Numbered from the stretch's first letter, positions 45,652 through 53,754 are shown. The stretch is 64,000 nucleotides of DNA from a bacterium (GCA_013360215.1 JABWCP010000005.1:124001-188000), one strand, 5' to 3'. The notes: generated from the letters alone by a model not told the origin. Numbers and translations are program-made.

Positions 45652-46401
45652 ATGACTTTGGAAAATGAAAACCACACAACGGAAGAACTCGAAGTTTGGA
45701 GACTTTTGTTCGAACGCCAATCGTCACTGCTGCACCATACGGCATGCCAAACGTTTTTGGAAGGACTCACCGCATTGGATTTTCAACCGGACGCCATTCC
45801 TCATTTGAAATCCATCAATGCAAAACTTCGGGATATGACCGGTTGGTCGCTCACGGTAGTACCCGGCATCGTTGAGGATGCGATTTTTTTTGAAATGCTG
45901 TCGCGTAAAACATTTCCCGTTACAGGATGGTTGCGATCCAAAAAACAACTTCAGTATATCGAGGAGCCGGATATGTTTCATGATGTATTCGGACACGTCC
46001 CCATGCTAACCGATAAACAATTTTGCGGTTTCTTGGAAGGATTGAGCCGCATTGCCTTAGCCTATCCCAACAACACCTTTGTTATTGAACGCCTCGTACG
46101 TATGTATTGGTTTACGGTCGAATTCGGTTTGGTACGTGAATCCGATAACGTCAAGATTTGCGGCGCAGGAATCCTTTCATCCATCGGCGAAACGCTGTAT
46201 TGTCTCAGTGGCAAACCGCCCGTTGTGGAGTTCGATTTACATACCGTATTTGAAATGCCTTTCCGAAAGGATCGTTTTCAAGATCGGTATGTGTTGATCA
46301 ATGATTTTGAGCAGCTATTTCGATCCGTGAATCAAATGGAAGAAACTTTGTTGCGTTTGCAAAGACAAATTCAACTTCAGGTTTTATCATGGAGTTGTTG
46401 A
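45652..46401 (+). CDS. phhA: Phenylalanine 4-hydroxylase
   Basis: A 249-residue pterin-dependent aromatic amino acid hydroxylase of the short bacterial type, which converts Phe to Tyr with molecular oxygen. The iron site is intact: His110 and His115 in MFHDVFGHVP and Glu157 in YWFTVEFGL. The pterin region EPDMFHD and the phrase YNNTF-like AYPNNTFVIERL follow the family pattern. The symbol is used in the generic sense. Upstream lie a promoter, an aromatic leader peptide and a terminator that suggest control by Tyr/Phe supply. The ATG is preceded by AAAGGAAA. Confidence 0.92.
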   Translation: MTLENENHTTEELEVWRLLFERQSSLLHHTACQTFLEGLTALDFQPDAIPHLKSINAKLRDMTGWSLTVVPGIVEDAIFFEMLSRKTFPVTGWLRSKKQLQYIEEPDMFHDVFGHVPMLTDKQFCGFLEGLSRIALAYPNNTFVIERLVRMYWFTVEFGLVRESDNVKICGAGILSSIGETLYCLSGKPPVVEFDLHTVFEMPFRKDRFQDRYVLINDFEQLFRSVNQMEETLLRLQRQIQLQVLSWSC

Positions 46402-46472
46402 GCGATAAAACTGAAAACAATTGAAAAACACGTTTTTATGGCTAAATTTAGCACATTCAAAAAAGGTTACGG

Positions 46473-48470
46473 ATGAATTCAGCCAATAAATCAAACGAAA
46501 TCGAACGCATTGCGGACATGCTTCGACTGGAGATGAACAATCGTCCCAGCGAAGATTTTATTAAATCGTTTATTCGCCAAATAGACAGCCTTGCGCCCAA
46601 TGTATTACGGTATTTTCGCTCTACGCTCAGTCAGACTTTGATCGAACGCGAAAATCAAGGCAAAGGTCATCTTAAAATCGAAGCGCTTCTTGAGTTATTG
46701 GATTTATGCGATTTACAGGTGTGGCTTACTTCGGCAGGACTGCATGAAAAAGCCGCCCGTAATGTCGTCAAAGGATTAAAAAACCGATCCACGGAAGAAC
46801 TCAATAGAATCATTCACGGCAAACTCTACATCGAACACGATCGCACGGAATTACTGGAGTTCTTGGTTGATGCCGGTGTTGAAGGTGATGATGCCGAACA
46901 TTTTGTGAAGCTTGTTCGTGAGATGGATGTGTCCGTAACGGAAATTATTGACCGCATCTTCAAACTTAATTTTCTTGCCGAAAATGCCTTTCGGCAAGAA
47001 TCTTTGCGTGGTATGATGTCACTGAAAGAAATTGTGACATTATACTTATACTCGGTTTTACAAGTTACGATCAGTGACTATGTGCACGACGAAGAAACGA
47101 TAAGCGAAATAGCCGCGCGCCTTGCTTTATGTAACAATATGCGCCGTGAATTCGCTTTAGTTCAGCAATTAGAACGCTACTTTTTCAGCACTACATCCGT
47201 AGAAGACACCCAAAACAAAACACGGGATTTTTGGATCAAACTGCTGAACGATTACGAAGTGAAGCTGGCGCTGGAGCAATATATCGGTGATGATAAATTG
47301 AAACGCTCCGATATGGAGATCGCCGACCTCTATGTAGAGGCCGGGCACATTTTTGACGATGTCAGCGAGATCAAAGATCAGACTTTAGCCGTTATTTCGA
47401 TCACCTACCGGCTTGATAATCCCGAAGAAACAGGTCATACTGTCGAAGAACTTCTTGCCATCATAGATCAGATCAAACTGCTCACCACCGAGATGGGCCC
47501 GCTGAGCATTATGACAAGAGATATTTTTTCGTTTTTTGAAATCCTCGGTGAATCCGATCACAAGAATCGTTTTTTCCACAAAACAATTATTTCATTCCGT
47601 TCGTTACTACGCAAATTAGTGGATCTCAACGAAAAAACAGGCGAGCGGGTGACATTGGATCAATTAATTCTCACCTATTTACACGCGCGCCTCAAAGCTT
47701 TTCTCGAAGATTACGAGGGCCCGCGGGAAAAACATCTTGAGTCTATCAAAACTCGCATTTCCCATTGCCATGATATGCACCGTCAGTTTGCCATCACGGA
47801 CCTGGTAGAAGAACATATCTTCGAAAATCCGGGATTGCTGTTGACGCTTTCCGAACCGGATAAATACTGGCCGGAACTCATCAATACATTTGAGCTCAAT
47901 ATCATGCTGGAGATTTATATCGAGCGCGAGTATTTGGTCTCCGGGCATCACGATATGACCAAGCGCCAGATGATGGAAACTTTGCAACAGCTCATCAACG
48001 GTATTCAGGAAATTTCCATCAAAAGCCTCAGCGTGGTATTTCTCACAGCGCATCTGGCCGCTATGCAAGATCACGCCAAAAGTAAAACCGTTTCTCTTGA
48101 CGAAATCATCCAGACCATCGCTCAACTTCGCAAAGATGCGGAGATGGCTGCCAAACAGATCACCGTGGAGTCGCGTGTCAAACACGATATTCTTACGACA
48201 TTGACTGAACGGCTATTCCGTTTGGAAACGATACAAAGCGCCATCACGCTTAGTAACACTACAGATATCATAGATCGCTTAGATGAAGTGATTGTCGGTT
48301 TACGTACACGCAGAGATAATCTGATCGGCGGGAAAATGGATGCCAAAGTTTTGCAGGATGACCTGAATACTTATCTTCATGACTCAAAAGTTGTCGGATT
48401 GATTGACGAAGTAGAAAGACTGTATAAAAACGAACTTGCCCAACAGGCCAAACTTGTTGCATCCAAATAG
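46473..48470 (+). CDS. Large helical protein with an internal duplication, unknown function
   Basis: A 665-residue, almost all-helical soluble protein that I do not recognise. It has an internal repeat of about 140 residues: residues near 184-320 (LKEIVTLYLYSVLQ, CNNMRREFALVQQLERYFF, LLNDYEVKLALEQYI) align with residues near 395-535 (LDQLILTYLHARLK, CHDMHRQFAITDLVEEHIF, LINTFELNIMLEIYI). A separate helical N-terminal region (1-180) and a coiled-coil-like C-terminal region (560-665) flank them. There is no signal peptide or membrane segment. It converges on the SpoIIE-like sensor gene with only 3 nt between the stops. Confidence 0.8.
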   Translation: MNSANKSNEIERIADMLRLEMNNRPSEDFIKSFIRQIDSLAPNVLRYFRSTLSQTLIERENQGKGHLKIEALLELLDLCDLQVWLTSAGLHEKAARNVVKGLKNRSTEELNRIIHGKLYIEHDRTELLEFLVDAGVEGDDAEHFVKLVREMDVSVTEIIDRIFKLNFLAENAFRQESLRGMMSLKEIVTLYLYSVLQVTISDYVHDEETISEIAARLALCNNMRREFALVQQLERYFFSTTSVEDTQNKTRDFWIKLLNDYEVKLALEQYIGDDKLKRSDMEIADLYVEAGHIFDDVSEIKDQTLAVISITYRLDNPEETGHTVEELLAIIDQIKLLTTEMGPLSIMTRDIFSFFEILGESDHKNRFFHKTIISFRSLLRKLVDLNEKTGERVTLDQLILTYLHARLKAFLEDYEGPREKHLESIKTRISHCHDMHRQFAITDLVEEHIFENPGLLLTLSEPDKYWPELINTFELNIMLEIYIEREYLVSGHHDMTKRQMMETLQQLINGIQEISIKSLSVVFLTAHLAAMQDHAKSKTVSLDEIIQTIAQLRKDAEMAAKQITVESRVKHDILTTLTERLFRLETIQSAITLSNTTDIIDRLDEVIVGLRTRRDNLIGGKMDAKVLQDDLNTYLHDSKVVGLIDEVERLYKNELAQQAKLVASK

Positions 48471-48473
48471 TCG

Positions 48474-50783
48474 TTATTTCATTGATCGTAAAACTATCGT
48501 TGTCTTATTAGCCGTTTGTTCTACGATTACTTCATCAACGAGTTTTTGTATGGCACCAATACGCCGCGCACGGACCGCTTTGCCTTCGGCTTGATCTGAT
48601 CCTTCCGAAATCCTCGCCATATTCCAAAGTGCATTGTTATCCTGATCCGTGATTCGCACTTCGACGCCGTCATCCCACGCTTCGGTTTCGACATGAATCG
48701 ACTTCTTCAGTTCAGACGGCTTGGTACTCCGGGCAGCATAGGTTATCGTTTCGCGGCAAGCGGATAGCATGGACTTGATTTTTTCCGATTCAAAACCACG
48801 ATTCGCCATCATCGTTTGGATCTTATTTTCCGTGTCAAATTCTACATCCGACCCTGGTGTAAATATGAAATGCTCTTTAACGCTTTCACGGCGAGCTATT
48901 TTTAATATGACGGCGTCACTATGTTTCGAATCCATCGCTGTGTTATGAATTTTCTCCGGCCCATCGGTCATCGTGTCGGGCGAAATTCCATTGCTGTGTA
49001 AAAACATAGTTTCACCCGTAGCCAATACAAATGTCGTGGTTTCAAAAGAACCAAGCCATTGAGGCATACCCAGAGCTCTACCGCGTATAGCGATAGATTG
49101 CGTTTGATCCTTTTTTTGCAAAACAGGGTATTCCGACCCCGCATTGATCAACCGTACTCGATGGTCGTGGGTATTGATGATTCCGACACCAAGCGCTATC
49201 GTTCGCGTATCGGTATCCCGATGTTTCATAAAATCCGTTTCAAGTTCGTTCATCCATCGCAAAGGGTCTTGCAGAAGCAAATCACTGCGTTTCCAATACG
49301 CACTCAGCAATCCCTTCATCAGTGCAGCATAAAACGAACCGATGGCGCCTTTACCGGCAGGATCAGCGATAGCAAAAGCAACAAACCCCGGTTGCGGTTC
49401 GGTTATATCGTAAAATTTTCCGTTGTACTCTTGAGCTATCACTAAACGACCATTGATCGTCAGACCGCGCGTTATTAACGGCGATGACCGAAGAGTACCG
49501 CCTTGGATTTTTTTTACAACATTGGATTGAGTCTTCAATTCCGATTGTACATCAGACCATGCACGTTGAACGGATTCGGTTTGTATCGTACTTTCCTTTA
49601 GGGATTTTACCATGTTTGCTATAGCGCGATGAAGAGCGCCGATCTCATCTTGTGGATCAGAGGAAGATTCGCGAAGTGTATGCGTTTGATCACCGGACGC
49701 AACGATCTGAACATCGTCTGCCAACCGACTCAAGGGTAAAAGAATAGTACGACTGAGATACCAACTCAACAAAACTCCGGTCAAAAATCCAAATACGGCC
49801 GAAAAAATCAGTACACGTATCAATGCCGATTCGGCGTATGCCATATTAGGAAAGGCCGTATTCCATACCTGCAAAAAAACCACCGACCAGTTATCACTGC
49901 GTAGCGGGTATCGCGCAAAAAAAATCTGTTCTACGGAATTACGCCCATATCCTTCGTTTTTTATTCCGCGTATTATGTTTTCATTCCATTGTTTTTCGTT
50001 GGTCGCGATGATCTCATTATCATGCAGCAAAAAAACAGATACGCCCGGCATGGATTGTTTTATTTCAAGCAGCCAAGCATTCGTTCTGATATAGAGTAAA
50101 ATATAACGCTTTTGCCCTTCTGCGGTTTCGAGAGGTATAAAATATTTGAGGGTGTGCCACACAGGGGCTTTATTACCATCGCTTATAGGCTGGAATGACG
50201 GTTCGACGAATGCCGGATTGGGCAAATTACGAACGGGATAGTTTTCTTTGTATCCGGTTGATATCGGTTCAGACAAAAGACTTACACCCTGATCGTCCAG
50301 GAGATAAACTGAAAAATAATCTTCGGAATGATGTCTAAGGAATTCGGCTAATATACCCGGTTGCCTCCAAAACGGTTCCGCAGTAAGTCGTTTCCTCAAA
50401 AACTCGCCTTGTTCGGTATGTTTCATAAAACGATTGTTTAAGTTGGCCCGATAGGACGCCAGACGATCAAGGTTGGCCGACAAATCCGCTTCCTGTATCA
50501 CGTGATCGATATGGCCGCGAAAAAGATAACCTACGATTACAAAACAAAATGTCATAGCGATAATGATTACGGAACTCATGCGCCGTGCGATACGTGCTGT
50601 TTTAGTAAAATATAACAGCGCCAGCACACAAAAGGTCGTACCGGTTATACCTGCCAAAACTAAATACAATACACGATCTTCTTCCGCCCAACGAAAAAGA
50701 AAATACACGACACCGGCGAAAAGCAGTAACTGAGAGATTGCAACACGGAAACGGTTTGTCCACCTTGCAGGAAAGGTCATCAT
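48474..50783 (-). CDS. Membrane sensor with CACHE, HAMP, degenerate PP2C (SpoIIE) and HATPase-like domains
   Basis: A 769-residue protein. Three or four N-terminal membrane helices lead to an extracytoplasmic double-CACHE-like sensor (about 105-320), one more helix (ALIRVLIFSAVFGFLTGVLLSW), a HAMP domain (LSRLADDVQIVASGD), a PP2C/SpoIIE phosphatase domain and a C-terminal HATPase_c-like domain. Two of the four PP2C metal Asp are replaced: the GDxYD site reads GKFYD and the SDGI site reads SNGI, while ADPAGKG and SDAVI keep theirs. In the HATPase part the N-box Asn is replaced by Tyr (RETITYAA). It looks like a partner-switch sensor whose enzyme sites are altered. Confidence 0.85.
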   Translation of the reverse strand: MMTFPARWTNRFRVAISQLLLFAGVVYFLFRWAEEDRVLYLVLAGITGTTFCVLALLYFTKTARIARRMSSVIIIAMTFCFVIVGYLFRGHIDHVIQEADLSANLDRLASYRANLNNRFMKHTEQGEFLRKRLTAEPFWRQPGILAEFLRHHSEDYFSVYLLDDQGVSLLSEPISTGYKENYPVRNLPNPAFVEPSFQPISDGNKAPVWHTLKYFIPLETAEGQKRYILLYIRTNAWLLEIKQSMPGVSVFLLHDNEIIATNEKQWNENIIRGIKNEGYGRNSVEQIFFARYPLRSDNWSVVFLQVWNTAFPNMAYAESALIRVLIFSAVFGFLTGVLLSWYLSRTILLPLSRLADDVQIVASGDQTHTLRESSSDPQDEIGALHRAIANMVKSLKESTIQTESVQRAWSDVQSELKTQSNVVKKIQGGTLRSSPLITRGLTINGRLVIAQEYNGKFYDITEPQPGFVAFAIADPAGKGAIGSFYAALMKGLLSAYWKRSDLLLQDPLRWMNELETDFMKHRDTDTRTIALGVGIINTHDHRVRLINAGSEYPVLQKKDQTQSIAIRGRALGMPQWLGSFETTTFVLATGETMFLHSNGISPDTMTDGPEKIHNTAMDSKHSDAVILKIARRESVKEHFIFTPGSDVEFDTENKIQTMMANRGFESEKIKSMLSACRETITYAARSTKPSELKKSIHVETEAWDDGVEVRITDQDNNALWNMARISEGSDQAEGKAVRARRIGAIQKLVDEVIVEQTANKTTIVLRSMK

Positions 50784-51000
50784 TGCGGAATATTCCTCTT
50801 TATAAAAGCAACGTACACAATCCGTTTCTGTAATTCAACTTGGGATATTGATGCTAGCCATAGCGATGCTTGAACAAATTAAAACACGTGCTACTGATAT
50901 GCTCTGCGAAGATTAATATGCAGTATGATTTTTCGTTGGCAACACATAAAATAAAAAACCAATAAACTTCTTTGTTCATTGGTTTTTATTATTTTCGACG
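50784..51000. other. Intergenic region with terminator
   Basis: 217 AT-rich nt between the sensor gene and tRNA-Ala. Nothing recognisable besides the terminator at 50954-50987. Confidence 0.5.
50954..50987 (-). terminator. Terminator after tRNA-Ala
   Basis: AAAAACCAAT (50954-50963) with ATTGGTTTTT (50978-50987), a 14-nt loop, and T-rich flanks on both strands. In the minus direction it lies 13 nt after tRNA-Ala. Confidence 0.7.
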
Positions 51001-51074
51001 TGGAGCTGAGGGGGATCGAACCCCTGACCTCATCATTGCGAACGATGCGCTCTCCCAAGCTGAGCTACAGCCCC
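51001..51074 (-). tRNA. tRNA-Ala (anticodon CGC)
   Basis: A 74-nt cloverleaf: acceptor GGGGCTG with CAGCTCC (one G-U), D arm GCTCAGCTTGGGAGAGC, anticodon stem CATCG/TGATG enclosing TTCGCAA (anticodon CGC), and T arm AGGGGTTCGATCCCCCT. CCA is not encoded. Three decayed copies that share its 5' end, D-arm and T-arm words lie immediately upstream. Confidence 0.93.
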
Positions 51075-51105
51075 AATACAAAACAATTTCAAAGTTACAT
51101 TTAAA

Positions 51106-51185
51106 ATTTACCAGATCGAACCACTGACCTTCCCGCCTTCAAGCGGGACGCTCTCCTCACGCCCACGGCGTGAAACTACAGCCCC
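51106..51185 (-). pseudogene. tRNA-Ala-derived pseudo-tRNA, copy 1
   Basis: It shares GGGGCTGTAG, AGAGCG and GGTCAG-GGTTCGATC with tRNA-Ala, but the D loop is replaced by a hairpin (TCACGCC, GTG, GGCGTGA), the anticodon arm by TCCCGC, TTGAAG, GCGGGA, and the 3' acceptor strand is missing. It cannot make a normal tRNA. Confidence 0.7.
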
Positions 51186-51238
51186 GATACAAAAAGCGGG
51201 ACGCTCTCCTCACGCCCACGGCGTGAAACTACAGCCCC
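51186..51238 (-). pseudogene. tRNA-Ala-derived pseudo-tRNA, truncated copy 2
   Basis: The 5' half only: it repeats copy 1 from GGGGCTGTAG through the D-loop hairpin and into the anticodon arm, then stops and joins the next unit. Confidence 0.65.
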
Positions 51239-51264
51239 GATACAAAACAATTTCAAAGTTACAT

Positions 51265-51352
51265 TTAAAATTTACCAGATCGAACCACTGACCTTCCCGC
51301 CTTCAAGCGGGACGCTCTCCTCACGCCCACGGCGTGAAGCTACAACTGCATT
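51265..51352 (-). pseudogene. tRNA-Ala-derived pseudo-tRNA, copy 3
   Basis: A full-length copy like copy 1, offset by 164 nt, with an altered 5' end (TGCAGTTGTAGC). The AT-rich spacer between copies is also repeated. Confidence 0.65.
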
Positions 51353-51425
51353 GCAAAAAAATTTCAAAGAAATTTACCAACTAAACCCACTCAACATCCT
51401 GCTTTCGCATCGGGATGTCCTCTAA
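51353..51425 (-). pseudogene. More decayed fourth tRNA-like copy
   Basis: On the minus strand the region holds GACATCCCGATGCGAAAGCAGG and AGTGGGTTTAGTTGGTAAATT, which align loosely with the anticodon arm and T arm of the other copies. It is much more degraded. Confidence 0.4.
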
Positions 51426-51522
51426 ATCTGAACTAAAGTCAAAAAAACTATTTTAAAAACGATAACTTATTATTCAACGATGGCGCAATCTAAATGACGG
51501 CATGTAAAAATACAATGAATTT

Positions 51523-52095
51523 TTACAGCTTGGAGAAATACTCATGCCGCAACAAACTGTATAAGTAATGATCCACCCGTCGACCTTGGATATCAAAATA
51601 TTCACGCATAATACCCTCGCGATGAAAACCCAATCGCTCCAGCAAACGTGAAGATGCCATATTTTCGACAGAACATTTGGCCTCAACCCGGTACAAACGG
51701 GCTTCGTAAAATATTTTTTTCAACACAAGCCGTATCGCTTCCGTCCCGTAACCGCGCCCCTGAAAAACGGTCGCAATACTGTATCCGATTTCACCGATTT
51801 CGTGTTCCCAAGAACGTATCGTCAACGTAATCCAACCGATGGGTATACGATCTTCTGTTTTTTCTATGATCCACTGAAACCGTTCACGGTTATAATCGGG
51901 TAAAACATTGGACTGCGAACGTAACAAATCCTGCTCTATCGTATCCACGGTGACCGTACGCAATGGCTGATGCGCTCTTACCGTGGCCTCATTGCGCCAT
52001 ATCACCATCGTCGCCGCATCTTCCGGATAAGGATCGCGCAATACTAAGCGTCCTGACTCACTTTGTGAAGGGGCATGTTCTGCAAAATCAATCAT
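51523..52095 (-). CDS. GNAT acetyltransferase, RimJ/RimL-like
   Basis: A 190-residue acetyltransferase of the RimJ/RimL group, with LVLRDPYPEDAATMVIWRNE at the start, the acetyl-CoA loop QGRGYGTEAI and the end motif NMASSRLLERLGFHREG. These enzymes acetylate protein N-termini or small molecules. It stands alone downstream of nothing obvious; the next gene on the plus strand is rpmG. The specific substrate is unknown. Confidence 0.9.
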   Translation of the reverse strand: MIDFAEHAPSQSESGRLVLRDPYPEDAATMVIWRNEATVRAHQPLRTVTVDTIEQDLLRSQSNVLPDYNRERFQWIIEKTEDRIPIGWITLTIRSWEHEIGEIGYSIATVFQGRGYGTEAIRLVLKKIFYEARLYRVEAKCSVENMASSRLLERLGFHREGIMREYFDIQGRRVDHYLYSLLRHEYFSKL

Positions 52096-52249
52096 CTTTC
52101 AGTTACTCAAACCAATTTTGTAAAATGTTAATCCGTCGAAATCTAAAACGCATCAAAAAATACAATTCTATATAACTAATCGCAAGATTAAGCTTATCAA
52201 AATCACCTAAACCCATAAAAAACAGTGCGTGAAAAATCAATATTATTAC

Positions 52250-52278
52250 TTGACAAACGAAAGCTTTTAATATATATT
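52250..52278 (+). promoter_or_regulatory. Promoter for rpmG
   Basis: TTGACA (52250-52255), a 17-nt spacer, then TATATT (52273-52278), 60 nt before rpmG. Confidence 0.65.
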
Positions 52279-52338
52279 TCTGCCCATTTTGGATAGAATA
52301 TAATTTTATTATAAACATAGTCTTTTGGAGAGTTCGTC

Positions 52339-52524
52339 ATGGCAAAGTCTAAAGGCAATCGCATCGTGATTACGCTGGAATGCACATCCTGCAAAGACAG
52401 CGGTTTGCCCGGTATGTCCCGTTATACCACGGAAAAGAACAAAAAAAATAATACGGAACGCCTTGAAGTAAAAAAATACTGCAATGTAGAACGTAAACAT
52501 ACCCTGCACAAGGAAACCCGTTAA
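52339..52524 (+). CDS. rpmG: 50S ribosomal protein L33
   Basis: A 61-residue L33 with [15 protein letters not shown] and [20 protein letters not shown], the normal family sequence. One zinc-type CxxC (CTSC) is kept, but the second pair is only a single Cys (KYCNVERKH), so zinc binding may be altered or use His. A GGAG lies upstream of the ATG. It is followed by a short zinc-ribbon gene. Confidence 0.93.
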   Translation: MAKSKGNRIVITLECTSCKDSGLPGMSRYTTEKNKKNNTERLEVKKYCNVERKHTLHKETR

Positions 52525-52552
52525 TAAGCATTTTTTGTAAAGGAGCTTTGCC

Positions 52553-52756
52553 ATGGCAAAGAAACAAACATTTGTTGATAAAACCGCTAAAGTCGCAGCG
52601 TATGCTGAAAAAGTAAAATGCGAAGCCTGCAAACAGGAATCTGTCGCATCGTACGCCAAATTCGTAGAATCTAAAGTATCGGAAAAAACCGGTGCATGGA
52701 AATTTTTGGAACGCAAAGTAAAACTCTGCGGTAACTGCGGCACCATGATCGCCTGA
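52553..52756 (+). CDS. Short zinc-ribbon protein next to L33
   Basis: A 67-residue basic protein with two CxxC pairs (KCEACKQ and LCGNCG) about 35 residues apart, a zinc-ribbon layout. I do not recognise a family. A good AAAGGAG lies 7 nt before the ATG. It is co-directional with rpmG with a 28-nt gap and is followed by a strong terminator, so it is probably expressed with L33 and may be ribosome-associated; that role is inference. Confidence 0.78.
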   Translation: MAKKQTFVDKTAKVAAYAEKVKCEACKQESVASYAKFVESKVSEKTGAWKFLERKVKLCGNCGTMIA

Positions 52757-52776
52757 TCTATTCAAATTTAGTTTTT

Positions 52777-52815
52777 AAAAGCCCGTATCGGTTGACGATA
52801 TGGGCTTTTTTTTTA
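52777..52815 (+). terminator. Intrinsic terminator after the rpmG operon
   Basis: A 14-bp stem with one wobble (AAAAGCCCGTATCG with CGATATGGGCTTTT) and a long T run. Confidence 0.92.
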
Positions 52816-52929
52816 ATGCATTGCCGGGTATTTTACTTGCCATTCCTTATACGGCGATCTATATTTTGATGCACATCACATAATTTTATTTTCAATCAAC
52901 GGTCTTGTACATCAAACAACGAGGTTTAT

Positions 52930-53754
52930 GTGAATTCAGGACTCGCCCGCATCGTGGTCGCGATTGTAGCTTTGCCTTTTGTCATCGCCGCCATCATTTA
53001 CGGTTCTTGGTATTTTTTTGCACTGATGGGTACTATACTGCTCATCGGCATATCCGAAATGCTAAATCTGCTTCGCCACAAAAACAGTAAACCGCAAACT
53101 TTCGCTGCTTTTCTTTGGGGATTGATTTTTCTAGGACTCACGTTTTTCGGTAAAACCGAGCTATTATTACCCGCCTTTTTTATGTTTGCAATATTTGTCA
53201 TGACTGTGGAATTGTTTCGTAACACCGGCTCGGATATGATGAATATGGCGGCCACATGGATGACCGTTTTTTATCCGTCGTTATTGATCGGATCGATGAT
53301 TTTACTCCGTAATACCGGCGGCGCGGAGAGTCATAGCGGCGCTCAATTAGTGTTTTTGGTTTTTTTGAGCATTTGGGCATGCGATACATTTGCGTATTAT
53401 GGTGGCCGAATGATGGGTAAAAATATATTTTTCGAAAGGGTCAGCCCTAAAAAAACATGGGAAGGCGCCATTACCGGTTTTTTTGGTGCATTGATCGGCG
53501 TATGGCTCGTACGCTACGTATATCTGACGCTTGACATCCCTTTCATTATGAGTTTGCCGCAAACATTGGTAATCGGTTTTTTGGGCGGTACATTCGGACA
53601 GATCGGTGATCTTGCCGAATCTTTGATCAAACGGGATGCCGGCGTCAAAGACAGTGGCGCTCTGCTTCCCGGGCACGGAGGCATTCTGGATCGGTTTGAC
53701 AGTATGATGTTTGTCGCACCGCTCACCTATGTTTATGTCACTTATTTTGTTTAA
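52930..53754 (+). CDS. cdsA: Phosphatidate cytidylyltransferase
   Basis: A 274-residue polytopic enzyme that makes CDP-diacylglycerol for phospholipid synthesis. The CdsA signature is near the C-terminus: SLIKRDAGVKDSGALLPGHGGILDRFDS, preceded by SPKKTWEGAITGFFG. About eight membrane helices are present. The start is GTG at 52930 with GAGG 5 nt upstream; no usable in-frame ATG is close. The next gene, a lipoprotein, starts 7 nt after the stop. Confidence 0.94.
   Translation: MNSGLARIVVAIVALPFVIAAIIYGSWYFFALMGTILLIGISEMLNLLRHKNSKPQTFAAFLWGLIFLGLTFFGKTELLLPAFFMFAIFVMTVELFRNTGSDMMNMAATWMTVFYPSLLIGSMILLRNTGGAESHSGAQLVFLVFLSIWACDTFAYYGGRMMGKNIFFERVSPKKTWEGAITGFFGALIGVWLVRYVYLTLDIPFIMSLPQTLVIGFLGGTFGQIGDLAESLIKRDAGVKDSGALLPGHGGILDRFDSMMFVAPLTYVYVTYFV

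Larger units (their letters stand above)
51076..51350. repeat. Tandem direct repeat array of tRNA-derived units
   Basis: The sequence from 51076 is repeated from 51240 (offset 164) with near identity over about 110 nt, and a 53-nt partial unit lies between. Each unit joins a decayed tRNA copy to the AT-rich spacer that also precedes the real tRNA-Ala. Confidence 0.85.

Noticed and set aside
51076-51350. Repeats with palindromic parts considered as a CRISPR array
   Set aside because: Units are few, of unequal length, contain tRNA words, have no unique spacers of constant length, and no cas genes are present.
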